Positions 1 through 11,339 of a stretch of 64,000 nucleotides of DNA are shown piece after piece; within the stretch, counting starts at the first letter, position 1, and each line of letters begins with the position of its first letter. The translations under genes were made by a program, and so were the position numbers. The notes under the pieces are model-generated. The model ran no database searches. It was given only the letters and a program-made list of their open reading frames with translations, and was not told the origin of the DNA. Location of the stretch: contig CM025851.1 in the NCBI GenBank assembly GCA_003952965.2, positions 10,525,334-10,589,333 of the forward strand, given 5' to 3'. Origin of the DNA: Morella rubra (Eukaryota; Streptophyta; Magnoliopsida; Fagales; Myricaceae).

Positions 1-859
1 TATTAATTTCAACATGAAAAGTCCAAATACAATTTTTCAATAAAATTGGTCATCGTAGTTCAATTTTCGTTAGCCAACTAAAAGAGAAGTGTGCCATAGA
101 AGGAAAATAATATAAAACTATCATATGCGACTTTCAAATTTAATTTTATTTAAAAAAAATTATTACTTTTTATTTTATATACAATTTTTTTTAATAAAAA
201 ATAAATATTTTTAATAATTGTCTTAGAGAGCCATTTTGATAATTTTGCATGTAATTTAAAATATTTTAGAACTTAAGTAAGTTTACTGATTTTTACTCAT
301 AGATATAGGGTTTATTATAATATTCTCTCAAAAAAATTTAGTTTACAGAAAATTTGAGTTTAATTTATTTTCTGAAAGACTAGAGCTTTTACCGACTTGA
401 AATTTTTATACTTTTACCTCGTTGTCAGAAACAATCGGACCTAAAGAAAGTTGATACTACGAAATAAACGGAGCCTTAAGGCTTATTTCTTAATGCGTAT
501 GTCAAACTACCAAAACGTTGTGTTTTCAGTCAGTGTTTGGCATTAACCGTCCTGTTGTCTAACTGAAGAGCGAAGACCACAAACCGGCGGGAGCAGAACA
601 AGTGAATGTATGAAAACGGTGCGTTTAGGACCATGCGGCTTGGTTTTAAGGCATATGGGCCTGGAGGGAATGGCCCACCACGCTGCGTTTCGCCAAAATC
701 TAATTTCCCGTTAAAGTTGTTCGTTTTTAAAATCAATAAATCCCCAAGCTTTCAAACGGCGCAAGTTCCCTCTCACTCTCAAACCAAAGTTCCCAATTCT
801 CTTCGCAGTCGTTCTCCCTGCGGAAATCCTTTTCCCCAGACTTAGCCAAACTCAAACAA
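1..859. other. AT-rich upstream region of the Aurora kinase gene
   Basis: No gene is recognised here. The first 500 bases are strongly AT-rich. Bases 530-859 are more balanced and include a CT-rich stretch near 770-840 just before the kinase start, which is typical of a plant promoter and 5' leader. Small open frames here have no recognisable motif and lie on both strands over the same bases. Confidence 0.6.
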
Positions 860-3282
860 ATGAATTCTCGCACCCAACCGCGAGAGGAAAATCCGCAGAA
901 ACAATGGTCCTTGCAGGATTTCGAGATTGGAAAACCCCTTGGAAAAGGGAAATTCGGCCGAGTCTATCTCGCCAGAGAAGCCAAGGTACTTAAATTGCCT
1001 TTAAAAAATTGCAGTTTCTCAGTTTTCTTCTAGAATTTGATTTTGTTCTTCCTTGTATTGTTTTTCCCAAGAGCAAGTACATAGTGGCGTTGAAGGTGAT
1101 ATTCAAGGGGCAAATAGAAAAGTACAGAATTCAGCACCAGCTGAGGCGAGAGATGGAGATTCAGACCAGCCTTCGGCATCCAAATATACTGAGACTCTAT
1201 GGGTGGTTCCATGATGCTGAACGCATTTTCTTGATACTCGAATATGCTCACGGAGGTGAGCTTTACGGGACGCTCAGGAAAAGCGGTCATCTATGTGAGA
1301 AACAAGCCGCCACCGTAATCCTCTCTCTTTCTTTTTCAGTGTGTGTCTGTTCTACTCTTAATTTCTGGTGGGTTGCCGGACAAAATTGAGATCTTTGTTT
1401 TTAGAGGACCCCGGTGATGGAAGTGTTTAATTCACTTTTTCTCTTTTTAGGACCCAAATAGAGAAAGTTAGTACTCAAACTTCGATGGATATCTATTAGC
1501 TGCGAGCAAAGGGAGAATTAGGATTGACAGTTACATTACAATCTGGTGTTACTGTGGTTGGCTTCGATTATATGTAGGGTATTATATTGCTGTCTTCAGT
1601 TACTAGGTTTTTTCAGTTTTCTTTTTTCAACGTTTCTCGTCAGATTTTCCATCACGAACTCTTGATTTCGGTTATATTTGTTGGGAAAGAACCTTATGTA
1701 CGTCCCTTGTGAATTTTAGTACATCTTGAGCCTCACGCAAGCATTGGCGTATTGTCATCAGAAGCATGTGATTCATCGGGACATCAAGCCAGAAAATCTG
1801 TTGCTTGATCATGAGGTATGTTAGCAGTCCTCATGGTACTGTTGTTTTTCTTTCCTTGTTTTTCACTTTAGTTTCTTATTGTCCTACCTAGGAATTTTTT
1901 CCTTCCCTAGATTTGTGTTGACTATGCAGATGGGTATTTTGCTTGTGGGTCATAAGTGAAGTTTGGCATAATATGGTTATTCGAAAAATTAGTGCCAATG
2001 GCTCTTGATAGCCTTGCAGGAGAAATCCCTACTTGCTTGAAATATATTAGTCACACTTGACAAGTTTACCCCAAAATACTTGGCAGTAAATTCAATATGT
2101 TTTTACCTGTTTGTATAGTTTCAGTTTTGTTTGGCATGTGTATCCCATATGGTTTAGACTATACTTAAACCTAAAGCTGTTATTATTTACACAATGAATA
2201 CAACTACATCAGGAGTGTTTGGATACAACTTTGTCATGCAGAATTCAGGTGAATTTTTTGCCAAGCAATTTATGTGAGGATGAGTTTGGTACTGGATATT
2301 ATTTGCATCAATGGTCTGGGCATGAATGACAATGAGGTTGGACAGATCAAATTCTCTTCACTACAAAAAAAAAACAGAATATGGTCATTTTCACTTTTTG
2401 GACTTGAAGAAGAGTTTCCGTAGAATCCTCAGGTGCTAGTACTCTACTTCAAGGTGCATTGGATGGAAATAGCGAATTGAATGTTGACCAACTTCCAAAG
2501 ACAATTATTTTAGCCAGACACAGGCATTTTTTGCATCTTCTTCTTACATTTTATGTTTACTTGATAGGAACTTGTCAATGACAGTTTACAAATTTTGAAA
2601 GTGTTTTTTCCTGAACCTGCATTCAAATTAAATATTAGCAGTAAGGAAGTATGACCTTCCATAGATATTTGTTTAACTCAGTATAATTATATCTGTAGGG
2701 TCGATTGAAAATTGCAGACTTTGGCTGGTCTGTGCAGTCAAGAAGCAAGAGAAATACCATGTGTGGAACTTTGGATTATTTGGCACCAGAAATGGTAGAG
2801 AACAAAGCTCATGACTATGCAGTTGATAACTGGACTTTGGGTATCCTCTGTTATGAGTTCCTTTATGGTGTCCCTCCATTTGAAGCTGAGAGTCAAGGAG
2901 AGACATTTAGAAGGTAACTTGGAGGCAATTATTTTACCGTGCCTGGTGTGGATAAAGATTTAAGTCGTGAAATGCATTATCCGTAGGTTGGTAATGCTAT
3001 TTAGTGAAACAGGATAATGAAGGTTGACCTGAGCTTTCCTTCCACCCCTTGCGTTTCAGCAGAGGCCAAGGATCTCATTCTTCGGGTAAGTTTGTCCATA
3101 ATTGACACTGTTGATGTAAAGTGCTGTCAGTTAAACGGTTTAGCTGCCTTCCCGAAGATGTAATTTGAAAATATGTGCAGCTTCTAGTGAAGGACTCCTC
3201 AAAAAGGCTCTCTCTTCAGAAAATCATGGAGCATCCTTGGATAATCAAGAATGCAGATCCTATGGGTATTTGCAATAAGTAG
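860..3282 (+). CDS. AUR3: Aurora-type serine/threonine kinase, AUR3-like
   Basis: Six exons: 860-985, 1072-1314, 1720-1815, 2699-2913, 3013-3085, 3181-3282, giving 284 residues with all phases consistent. The protein is a near-bare kinase domain. It has the glycine loop GKGKFGRV (about 29-36), the VALK lysine at 50, HRDIKPEN with catalytic Asp144, DFG at 162-164, and the Aurora activation loop with Thr175 before MCGT. The short N-terminus ([14 protein letters not shown]) and wording such as [12 protein letters not shown] match the plant beta-type AUR3 better than AUR1 or AUR2, which have a longer N-terminal extension. Plant AUR3 phosphorylates histone H3 at Ser10 and acts at centromeres in mitosis; that role is known for the family and inferred here. 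The start is the first ATG before the conserved block. The longest intron (about 880 bp) shows no other gene. Confidence 0.93.
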
Positions 3283-4269
3283 GATCTTAAAACTTCCGAG
3301 TTTGAGGAAGCCACCACAGCCCACACGGTGCAATTGTGCTTCTTGTAATGGTGTAATTTCTTGGGGGAAATGAAGCAGCTTCCATTGTATCCTCCACAAT
3401 CCATTTGCCATGCGTGTTGACTGAGAAGCTTGGATTTTCAAAACCAGGCTTGAGTTTCATATTTGTATATGAAGTTGTTCTGTATTGTTCGTGCTAGGTT
3501 GTGAAAATGGAGTTAAATATAGAAGTTAAAACTGCTGAACTGCCTACATCAGTTCTTGGATATGTTTAATCACTATTCCAAATGGTGACGATAGTTTGTC
3601 TGTGCCAATTTGATTTCTTTCGTTGTAATGGTTCCGTGTTCCCACTGGCCACTAGAAGCAATTTCGAACTGTTGGAATCTACGACCTGAATTACTCCAAG
3701 AGCTCTCCCTATTTACAACAAAATCAAGAGACATTTATCAAGTGATTCCAGAAGACTCGAGTGACTGAGCTGCTGAGATGGAAGGTGAGTGCTGAGTAGA
3801 TTGCTGAGTATCCTTGAGGATGACTAATTAGAAGTTGTTCGGTTTAAAAAAAATTTCAGGATTCTTTTGAATCCTCACAATACAAAAAATTTTACAACCA
3901 AACATCATTTTTAACACCACATAAAAATAACTACAACATTCATATCAATAAAGTTAACATTACTTAAAAATTCTCAAAATACAAAAAATTCTCAAAATTC
4001 ACTATAACCGAACGTTTTCTTGTCAATAGGATATATGAATATACCAAATAGGCACCGTTGTTGACACCAAATGGAACCGTCATATCCCCCTAATCTGCTT
4101 ATCTCGTATTCCTCCTCACAGTAAGAAAGCCTCTTATCAACGCCGGTGAATAATTCACGGCCCAGAGTGAAACGACCAGACAAGCCTTGTTTCAGAGAGA
4201 TAAAGAAAGGAGGGTATAATTTTTCTGAGCTCCTTTAAATTTCATATTATTGATAGCTTCACATCGCTT
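3283..4269. other. Intergenic: kinase 3' flank and a small MITE-like element
   Basis: This stretch holds the 3' untranslated region of the kinase gene (about 3283-3560). At 3830-4020 there is a short AT-rich element described separately. No coding feature is supported. Confidence 0.5.
3830..4020. mobile_element. Small MITE-like element with imperfect terminal inverted repeats
   Basis: The left end reads GTTCGGTTTAAA (from 3837) and the reverse complement of the right end reads GTTCGGTTATAG (to 4013). Between them is about 160 bp of AT-rich, non-coding sequence with repeated TTCTCAAAATACAAAAAATT-type motifs near the right end. This is the look of a short non-autonomous DNA transposon. No convincing target-site duplication is visible, so the exact edges are uncertain. 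Confidence 0.4.
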
Positions 4270-4343
4270 GGTGTCGTGGTGTAGTTGGTTATCACGTCAG
4301 TCTAACACACTGAAGGTCTCCGGTTCGAACCCGGGCGACGCCA
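4270..4343 (+). tRNA. tRNA-Val, anticodon AAC
   Basis: The sequence folds as a full cloverleaf without an intron. The acceptor stem is GGTGTCG (4270-4276) against CGACGCC (4336-4342) with one G-U pair, and the discriminator base is A (4343). The anticodon stem TCAGT/ACTGA encloses the loop CTAACAC with anticodon AAC at 4304-4306. The T arm CCGGTTCGAACCCGG is perfect and supplies the internal B box. A short T run follows at about 4358-4363 and would serve as the pol III terminator. It lies alone between the kinase gene and the 3' end of the GRF gene. Confidence 0.95.
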
Positions 4344-4727
4344 TTCTATCATGGTCTACATTTTTCGCTCAAGATGTAATAACTTTTTCCCTATGTTCGG
4401 AGAAGACCTAAAACTGATATGGGGCGAATGGAATTCTGCCTGTCCTTTAATCTATCGGTTTCTTCTTCTTAACCGTTCACCAGCCAATTTTGACATTACA
4501 ACGTCGGAAGCGCAATCCATCTACCAAGGTATGATTTTGTGGATGCAAACGCAATTCCTGCTCTAATTTCTTCTTTCCTATTGGTCCATCCAACCAAAAT
4601 TGCAGAGGCATAAAAATCCTACGTCCATTTAACGAAACAGTGCCACAACGCCTCAAAACTGGTTTCTCAACGCTGGAAATGACGTAAAAGATTACAAGGT
4701 TGGGGTTTCTGGAAGGTGGACAGCATC

Positions 4728-7585
4728 TTATGAAGAAACATAACCATATACATTGGCAGTGATGCTGGTGTCGGTGATTGTGGTGTCGCTGCTACTGCTG
4801 GTAGGACTTTTTCCATCATCGTGCATCAGTTGGGGACTTGCTTGGATTGAGATGGAAAGATCAGTGTTCGGGAATGGAAGATCAGCTTCCTTGCGTATGT
4901 TAATCCGATATGGTGAAGCTCTATGGCTGGCAGAAGTGGGAGGAGCTGGAACGGAGATTGTTTGGGAGGCAATGGTACGCTTTTTGGCACCTCTATGCAT
5001 GTGTTGCGTGCAATACTTCCGATCAGGAACTACATCCCTGCTGCACCGCCACTTCTTCCCATCTGTTCTTCTACACCTCCCTGGCTCAAGTTCAAAGCCA
5101 TTTCGGTTTCCGAGGCATGAACTGTTGCATGCTTGAACTGAAAAATAGCAGTAAACAAACAAATTATCCTCATTCCCACCATTCAAAAGAAAACAATGTA
5201 CTAAACTATGCTCAGTACAACAATTCCAACAAGTCATGACCAGATATAATTTGAAAATACAAAACCATTAAACGATCAATTGTATCACATCATCTTCTAT
5301 GTTTGTTCTCTATGGAAAATCCTCGGCATCTAATACTTCAAAAAAATAAATCAACTGTAATAGACAAAGTTCAACTTACCTCTGAACGTTTATGAGAGAA
5401 GGCCTTGTTGTAAAGACAGAAAAGGAAGAATTAAGTCCAGAAGGAGGAACCAAAAAGATGCATACAGGCAACATAAGAAGGTCAATAGCCTTACTTCAAG
5501 GAGGAGTCCATCTATTTAGACTGCCAAACAATATCAACAACGTAATCTCTTTGTGGGAGGAAAAGAGGCCAGGAAGGAAAATCTTCGTGGGGTCTCAACA
5601 ATGCCATTAAATATCATTTTGAACAAAAGGGTCTGATTTTCCTAACATTACCTTGAAGAACACTCTTCGGTGAGAAGCCCAATCCCAGTGATACAACCTT
5701 GTTGCTGCTGCTTTTCAAGCACGTGGTGTAAACCATATGGTTGCTGCTTATATCCTTCCTTTCAGAATTGTCTTCAATCTTGTCGATAGGATTTGGGTTG
5801 AAGGTGGATATAGTCTCATGGGTAGCAATGGGTGGCATGGATGCAGTGGTAGGCAGGGTGGTCGTGGCTGCTGAGATGGAAGGGTAGGGGTGTCTGGTGG
5901 TAATAGTTTCAGAACTAACATATCTCTTGCTCCCCATATTGCTCCATGAGGTGGTGGTGGTGGAGCTATTATGGTTGGTAGCAGTATTACTGGAGGTTGG
6001 GGTCATGAGTTGCAGTCCTACGGGGACTGAATTGGAATGAGTCCGACTTAACTCCCCTAATTTGTTATTTGACTTGTCCAGTGGCATTGAACCTGGAGCA
6101 GATGATGATCCAAAAGCTTCCACGGGCTTTCTTGAACGCTGACGGCCTCTATGCATGTGCCGCTCACAGTATTTCTGATCCGGTATTGCATTCTTACTAC
6201 ACCTCCATTTCTTTCCATCAGTTCTTCTACACCTTCCTGGTTCAGGATCCATCATGGTCCTATAGTCAAACCCCTGAGGACTAAAACAACCTATAACTGA
6301 ACCACAATCAAAGAAATGAAACAAAAGCCAGATCATAATCTCCAATTGACATTTTCTAATCAACTCGTATCTAGTAATCAATCAAAAGCCCAAATCAAAA
6401 TTCATTTCTTGGAAGCATGAAACATTCCAACTATCAATGTCTCTAAACTAAGTTCCTTCTTTTTTTCTGAATGTCCGGGGGGGTGTGGGGGGGGGGGGGG
6501 GGGGGGGTTTGATTTTCTCATAAATCCATCTCAATTTCAAGTTTAGCCACACGACACAGAAAGAACCACATAAATACTCAAACATATTTTGCCAGGAACA
6601 TGATAAAACAAGTCTGAGTAACATCTCAAATTTCAAGCCTAACAAATACAACAGCAAAATGGAAACAAAACCTAAGATCAACATCCAGAAGAGAAACCAC
6701 ATGAGACAAAAGACAACCATGGTTAATCTGATTAACATAATCCAGCATCAGAATTTACGTCTTATAAGCTTATAAACCCATCTCAGATACACAGGCGCAA
6801 ACTGTCACAGACGCCTTAAAAAGATTATACTAAAACCTGACTTACAAACTATGAAACAAAGAGAAATAAGTGAATACCTCGGTAAGCTGTTAATTCATTG
6901 TCTGATAAAAAAAAATTAAGCTCAACTGGTAATAGAGAAACGCAGTCCAATTTCAATTACTAAAATCAGTTCACAGAAATTTTATATAAAAAAAATCCTT
7001 TGAATAATCCGAATAGACCACATTAAAATTCGTCTAAATTAAGCCAAGAAGCATTTGAGAGGAAGAAAATTACGACTTACAGCTAGGATATAGCTTATAT
7101 ATAGAGGGACCAAAACAGCTCGCCACACTCTTCCAAATGGGAATGAGGAGGTGAAGAGGAACAGGGAGGCCAGCCTCTAAGTGCTTGTAGATGAGAGCCT
7201 GTCCTTGAAGTTCATGCAACTGGGCTGGCGTCAACACCACAGGCTTTCTGTGTTCAGTCACGGGGTTCTGTGCAGTAGCAGAGTCAGCAGCAGTCCCAAG
7301 ACCCAGCTTGATCCACGGTGGTTGTGCTCCCTTCACCACCCGACCCTTCCTCTTCTCTTCAACATCCACCGTCGATTCCTCCTCGTCAATCATCCTCTGG
7401 GGTCCACCAGCACCTCTACTTCCTCCGTTTCCTACACGACATATATACACCATTACAATTACCCACGCAAGATAAATTTTCGTAAAACGGACAAATAAAA
7501 AGGAGGAACAAAATGAGAGCACAGAAAGAAAGAGAAGAACCGGAATGGGGGAAGAAGGTACACCTCGAAGCGTTAGAGCTTCCAT
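4728..7585 (-). CDS. GRF9: Growth-regulating factor, GRF9-like, with two WRC domains
   Basis: Four exons on the minus strand: 7564-7585, 7081-7431, 5652-6296, 4728-5137; 475 residues. The QLQ domain (about 72-110, [17 protein letters not shown]) binds GIF co-activators. WRC domain 1 lies at about 143-184 ([18 protein letters not shown]... HMHRGRQR) and WRC domain 2 at about 357-400 ([18 protein letters not shown]... HMHRGAKK). Each has the C3H zinc-binding pattern used for DNA binding and nuclear targeting. Two WRC domains are, to my knowledge, the mark of the GRF9 branch. For exon 3, of three possible acceptors only the one before 6296 keeps the frame, giving [19 protein letters not shown] miR396-like site overlaps the end of WRC 1. 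The 22-nt first coding exon is set by the in-frame junction [11 protein letters not shown] and is less certain. Confidence 0.9.
6118..6138 (-). promoter_or_regulatory. Probable miR396 target site in GRF9
   Basis: This 21-nt stretch encodes the RSRKPVE segment after the first WRC domain, which is where miR396 pairs in nearly all plant GRF mRNAs. On the sense strand it reads CGTTCAAGAAAGCC followed by CGTGGAA. The usual GRF site has T where this one has C, directly next to the known one-base bulge. By family knowledge miR396 would direct cleavage here; how well this variant is used is open. Confidence 0.75.
6477..6507. repeat. Poly-G run in GRF9 intron 2
   Basis: A run of about 21 G (6487-6507) is preceded by shorter G blocks. 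On the gene's sense strand it is poly-C within the large second intron. Its exact length is likely to be unreliable in sequencing. Confidence 0.9.
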
Positions 7586-7786
7586 TTCACAAGAGCTTCA
7601 AGGAGAAAAACCAAAATCGAATTTGTGCGCTTGGGGAGAGAGAGAGTGTGAAGAGTAAATCCAATGGCCAAAAAGCAAAAACTGAAACAACTGAGAACGC
7701 GACAGCGAGTGTTGCAGACATTGACAAAGAAATTAAAACCGTAGTTTCAAAAGCCAAAAGAAAGAAACACCCAAACCCCCCCTCCC

Positions 7787-7808
7787 TCTCTCTCTCTCTC
7801 TCTCTCTC
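7787..7808. repeat. CT/GA dinucleotide microsatellite upstream of GRF9
   Basis: About eleven CT units, read as GA on the sense strand of GRF9. It probably lies in the 5' leader or core promoter, where GA repeats are common in plant genes. Confidence 0.85.
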
Positions 7809-8516
7809 GTGACGACCGGTGTGAGTGCGAGAAAGAACGTGAGATTAAAGTGGGTGTCAGTGCGTCAGAAACCTGACAATCTCAGCCTTAGTTTTATTTT
7901 TTCTTTGCAGCTCTCTTCAGGCGAAAAAGAAAGCACAAATTCAGAAGAAATTCACGCGGGAACGCTTATGCACAGTCAGCGGAAACGATCGTGAAATACA
8001 CGTACAAGTTACTGGGGCGAGTAGATGGTAAACAAGGGCTGTCCTCTGCTGGGTTCCACGCGCCTTGTCAGAGGCTTGTCTGGCAATGGGTTGATGCAGA
8101 GGATGACACATCATCGCGTTTTCCGTTTCGTGGGCCCCTTGGCAGAGAGCAGACAGTGGAACCCACGTGTGCCTGCTCAGTGACAGGTGGGCCATGTCAG
8201 GGGCCAAAGAGTGTCCGTCCTCATCCTCCAGAGGAAATTTATAAGAGCAGGATTTGGTTGCCTAAGCTAGAAGATCACCATGGGCTGGAAGTTTGGGTTG
8301 CCTCTGAAGCATTGTCCCAATCTTCTGTTTGAGTCTCCAGGAAATCCTGGGCCGGCCCATCTCTCTAAACTTGTGTGGGCTGGAATCGGAAGCCCAAACA
8401 ATGCAAACCCAGAACTCCACTCATGATCGTGATGTGATGTAGGCAAATGAGCGTGTGGGCCATAGAGTCACGTGGCATCCAATTGAGAGAATTGCTGTAA
8501 TCTTTAGGGTTAATTA

Positions 8517-8895
8517 TAGATTTGCACGTTTGAGGGTTGACACTTTAATCTAATTCTTTTATTCTTGCGGTACTTTATTCTTTAATTATTGATTTCAAAT
8601 GCGTTGTATTTATTGTTAAATTTTTTTGTTAATTTGAACGTAAAATCATTTTTTAGTGTATAAAATGATAATTTTGTTTTTTATAATTTTTTTTTGTTGT
8701 GATTATTTTATGAAAATAAAATTATAATTTAAAAAAAAATAAATTTTAAAAATTAACGAAAAATTATAATTAGAATGTAAAGTGTCTAAAATTAATAATT
8801 AACGAGTGTAATGTGACAAAAATAATATATTAATATAACGTGTTAAAAATTTTATAATTAGAAGATGTAAAATATATTTAAAAGTTAATTTTATC
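8517..8895. mobile_element. Degenerate MITE-like AT-rich element
   Basis: The two halves are loosely inverted copies. The left half has a block like TACTTTATTCTTTAATTATT, and the right half, read in reverse, has a block like CATTACACTCGTTAATTATT. The motifs resemble the clearer element at 33475-33872. It is non-coding and its borders are uncertain. Confidence 0.35.
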
Positions 8896-11258
8896 TTGAA
8901 CCTGCATTTGACGAACAGAGTCGCCGACAACACAGTTTGCATAACAGCGAAACAAAAAAACAAAAAAAACCGATAAGCACCGGATCTAGCTACCCCACTC
9001 ATCCGGTAGAAGACAACCTGTCTTGAACGACTAAAATGGAACCTTGAGATCTTCTGTGTTGACTGCCATGCCCATGATTCCAATCAGATGAAAGGCTTGC
9101 TCTTTGCTTCAGATTGAGGCAGACTAGATGCTTGATTAATTTACCAAGTAGTATCTTTGGTTATTTTCCTTCTTTTATGCTTTTTCTTTTGGTCTGTAGC
9201 CCAGTAGCCACTCCATGCCGCTTTACAAAGCTCCAAAAGTAACGAAGTGAGCCTCGATATATCTCCAACGAGGAGTATTTTTCCGAAGGATTTGTTTCGT
9301 TTCATCTTTTTATCTTTTTATCTTCTTTTCGCTTTTCTTCTGTTTGTTTTTTCATTCCACTGCCACAAATTGCTCCTTCCAAGATTACCCCTGCTGTCTT
9401 ATCCTCCCAGCACTGCCACCCAGCATCGCAAAACGCACTCCAACAAGTTCAATACCATCGCCACATTCTCGCCTGTTGTGAAACCGGATTTCAATCGCAG
9501 AGGCTAAAACAGACAAGGTCGAAAGCAATTGCATAATTTCCATTAGTTTCCCAAAAACGAGAAAATACGCCATGCACCCTTCCAGTATGGGTGCTACCAT
9601 TTTATATCTTCAAATTTTCAATTTTGAAACATTAAATTTCTCTAAGTTTTGATTTTCGACCATTTACATTCATCCATTAAATTTGACTGAAATGTTTTTT
9701 TTTCTCTTCTTTTCTGTTAATTTTAACGAAAGGATGTAAATAGCCAAAATTTTAAAATTTTAATATTACGAAATTGAAAGATAAGATAAAGTGCAAAGTG
9801 TTACTGTCCCGTAGTACAAAATATACTTTCCCCTTAATTAACATAAGTAAGAATATACAAATAACCAAACAAAAATTAACTATCAAATGCTTTCCCTAGT
9901 GGCCCATCAATAAATGGTTGACAGAGAACGTGTTTCGCTTTCCAGCCTTTGTGACGCGCTTTAGGACAATCAACAACTCCTCGCGACGCGTAGGATCGGT
10001 GGCCGCCAACCTTGCTTATGCAGCTATGCTCCCTCGAGGGGTTGATGGATTTGGGCCTTCTGGCACATTCGTAAGTGACCTAGCGGCCCATGCTAGTATT
10101 TCCTTCCCAATTTCTTCTTCAATGCGCTTACAATTTTACAAACTTGCTCTTTGCATTTTCAATTAATACTTTGTCAGTCCGAGTGAAAATCCTTGTGCAG
10201 TTTCTAGATCTTAAAATGCAGACTTTTTCCAAGGACCCCAGCCTTTAGATCTTGTATGATTCGAACCAGAAATCGTATGGCTCATAACTCAGCGGTACAG
10301 TTGGTCGGATGTCCCATACCAATTCCAGATACACACATGGAAAGCTGTAACAGCTGGTTTGTAATTGTAAATACTGCCTGAGTATTAAATGAAAAGAAAT
10401 TATGTGTAGATTTACGGTATTGCCAGCCACCGTCTCAGAATTGCCTCCATTATTCTTTTGCAGGAAACCCAGAAAAAAGCTTGAAACCCGAAATTGAAGA
10501 AAAGAGAAGGAAGACTGGCAGAGCTAACATTCCAAGTTTCAAAATATATATAACGGAAGTCCAGCAGTGGAACCCTGAAAATATAGGTAGATAACATTCC
10601 AAGCATCATCACTGGAGCTGTTTGGGAGCTGAAATATCTGGTCGCCTTCGTAAATCTTGGTTAACTAATAAGAAACATTGAAACAAAACGAAAGTTTGAG
10701 CACGCGAAGAAGGCGATCAATAGAAAGGGCGAAAACCAAAAACATTGCCCTTTTGAATACGCATATTGTTTTTCTGTCGTATCTTTAGCTTTATCTACAC
10801 CCTTTTGAATAATAAGAAGTTCCACTTTCTAAGCAGTTCGTCCTCATTTGAAAAATCTTCCCCAACGGCGCAACGCAATATGCATGGCTCCGTCCCCACC
10901 GAAGGTTCTCACAACTATTCACCTGGGGTCTGTTTATAGCCGTTGCATAGAACCAGCATATTTTTGGTCTCTTTTGGTGAGTACATGTAACCATCTTCTT
11001 TTTAACTACTACCATTATGGCATCCACGGCCTACAGGTTGCATTGTCATGTCATAACTTGAGAAGGAAAGCCCATTTCGGTCATTCAACCCAAAAGAGAA
11101 GCAGCGGGCCGGCAATTAGCAGAGCACCCTTTTCATTTACAGCTGTGAGCGAACTCTTCTGTCCCCTCGTCCCTCACATGGGCGCTCCCTAGTTATCCCT
11201 CTGTAACCATGGTTATCCCAACCCCTTAACCCTGGTTGACCCCCTAACCCGGTCTCCT

Positions 11259-11266
11259 ATTATAAG
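11259..11266 (+). promoter_or_regulatory. TATA-like box of the FLA8-like gene
   Basis: The sequence ATTATAAG lies about 75 bp before the ATG and is followed by a pyrimidine-rich stretch (CTTCTACTCCTACTCCTCAC) as in many plant core promoters. No transcription start was measured. Confidence 0.5.
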
Positions 11267-11339
11267 TCTGTCTTCTACTCCTACTCCTCACTCTCTTGCT
11301 CTACCACCTCATTCCAAGTCTCAGCTCCGAAATTCCGCC

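Larger units (their letters stand above)
7586..11339. other. Intergenic region between divergent GRF9 and FLA8 starts
   Basis: The two genes are divergent, so this 3.75 kb holds both promoters. A CT microsatellite lies at 7787-7808, about 200 bp upstream of the GRF9 start. A degenerate AT-rich element lies at about 8517-8895. Bases 9100-11000 have scattered open frames on both strands with no recognisable motif. Near the FLA8 side there is a TATA-like site and a pyrimidine-rich leader (11270-11335). No further gene is supported. Confidence 0.6.

Noticed and set aside
4753..5239. Several plus-strand frames over GRF9 exon 4
   Set aside because: Shadows of the minus-strand WRC exon.
5392..5610. 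72-residue plus-strand frame in the GRF9 region
   Set aside because: Lies in GRF9 intron 3 on the opposite strand, with no motif.
7991..8332. 113-residue plus-strand frame upstream of GRF9
   Set aside because: Lies in the divergent promoter region, overlaps a minus-strand frame and has no motif.
10848..11192. 114-residue plus-strand open frame upstream of FLA8
   Set aside because: Overlaps a minus-strand frame over the same bases and runs into the FLA8 promoter; no family resemblance.
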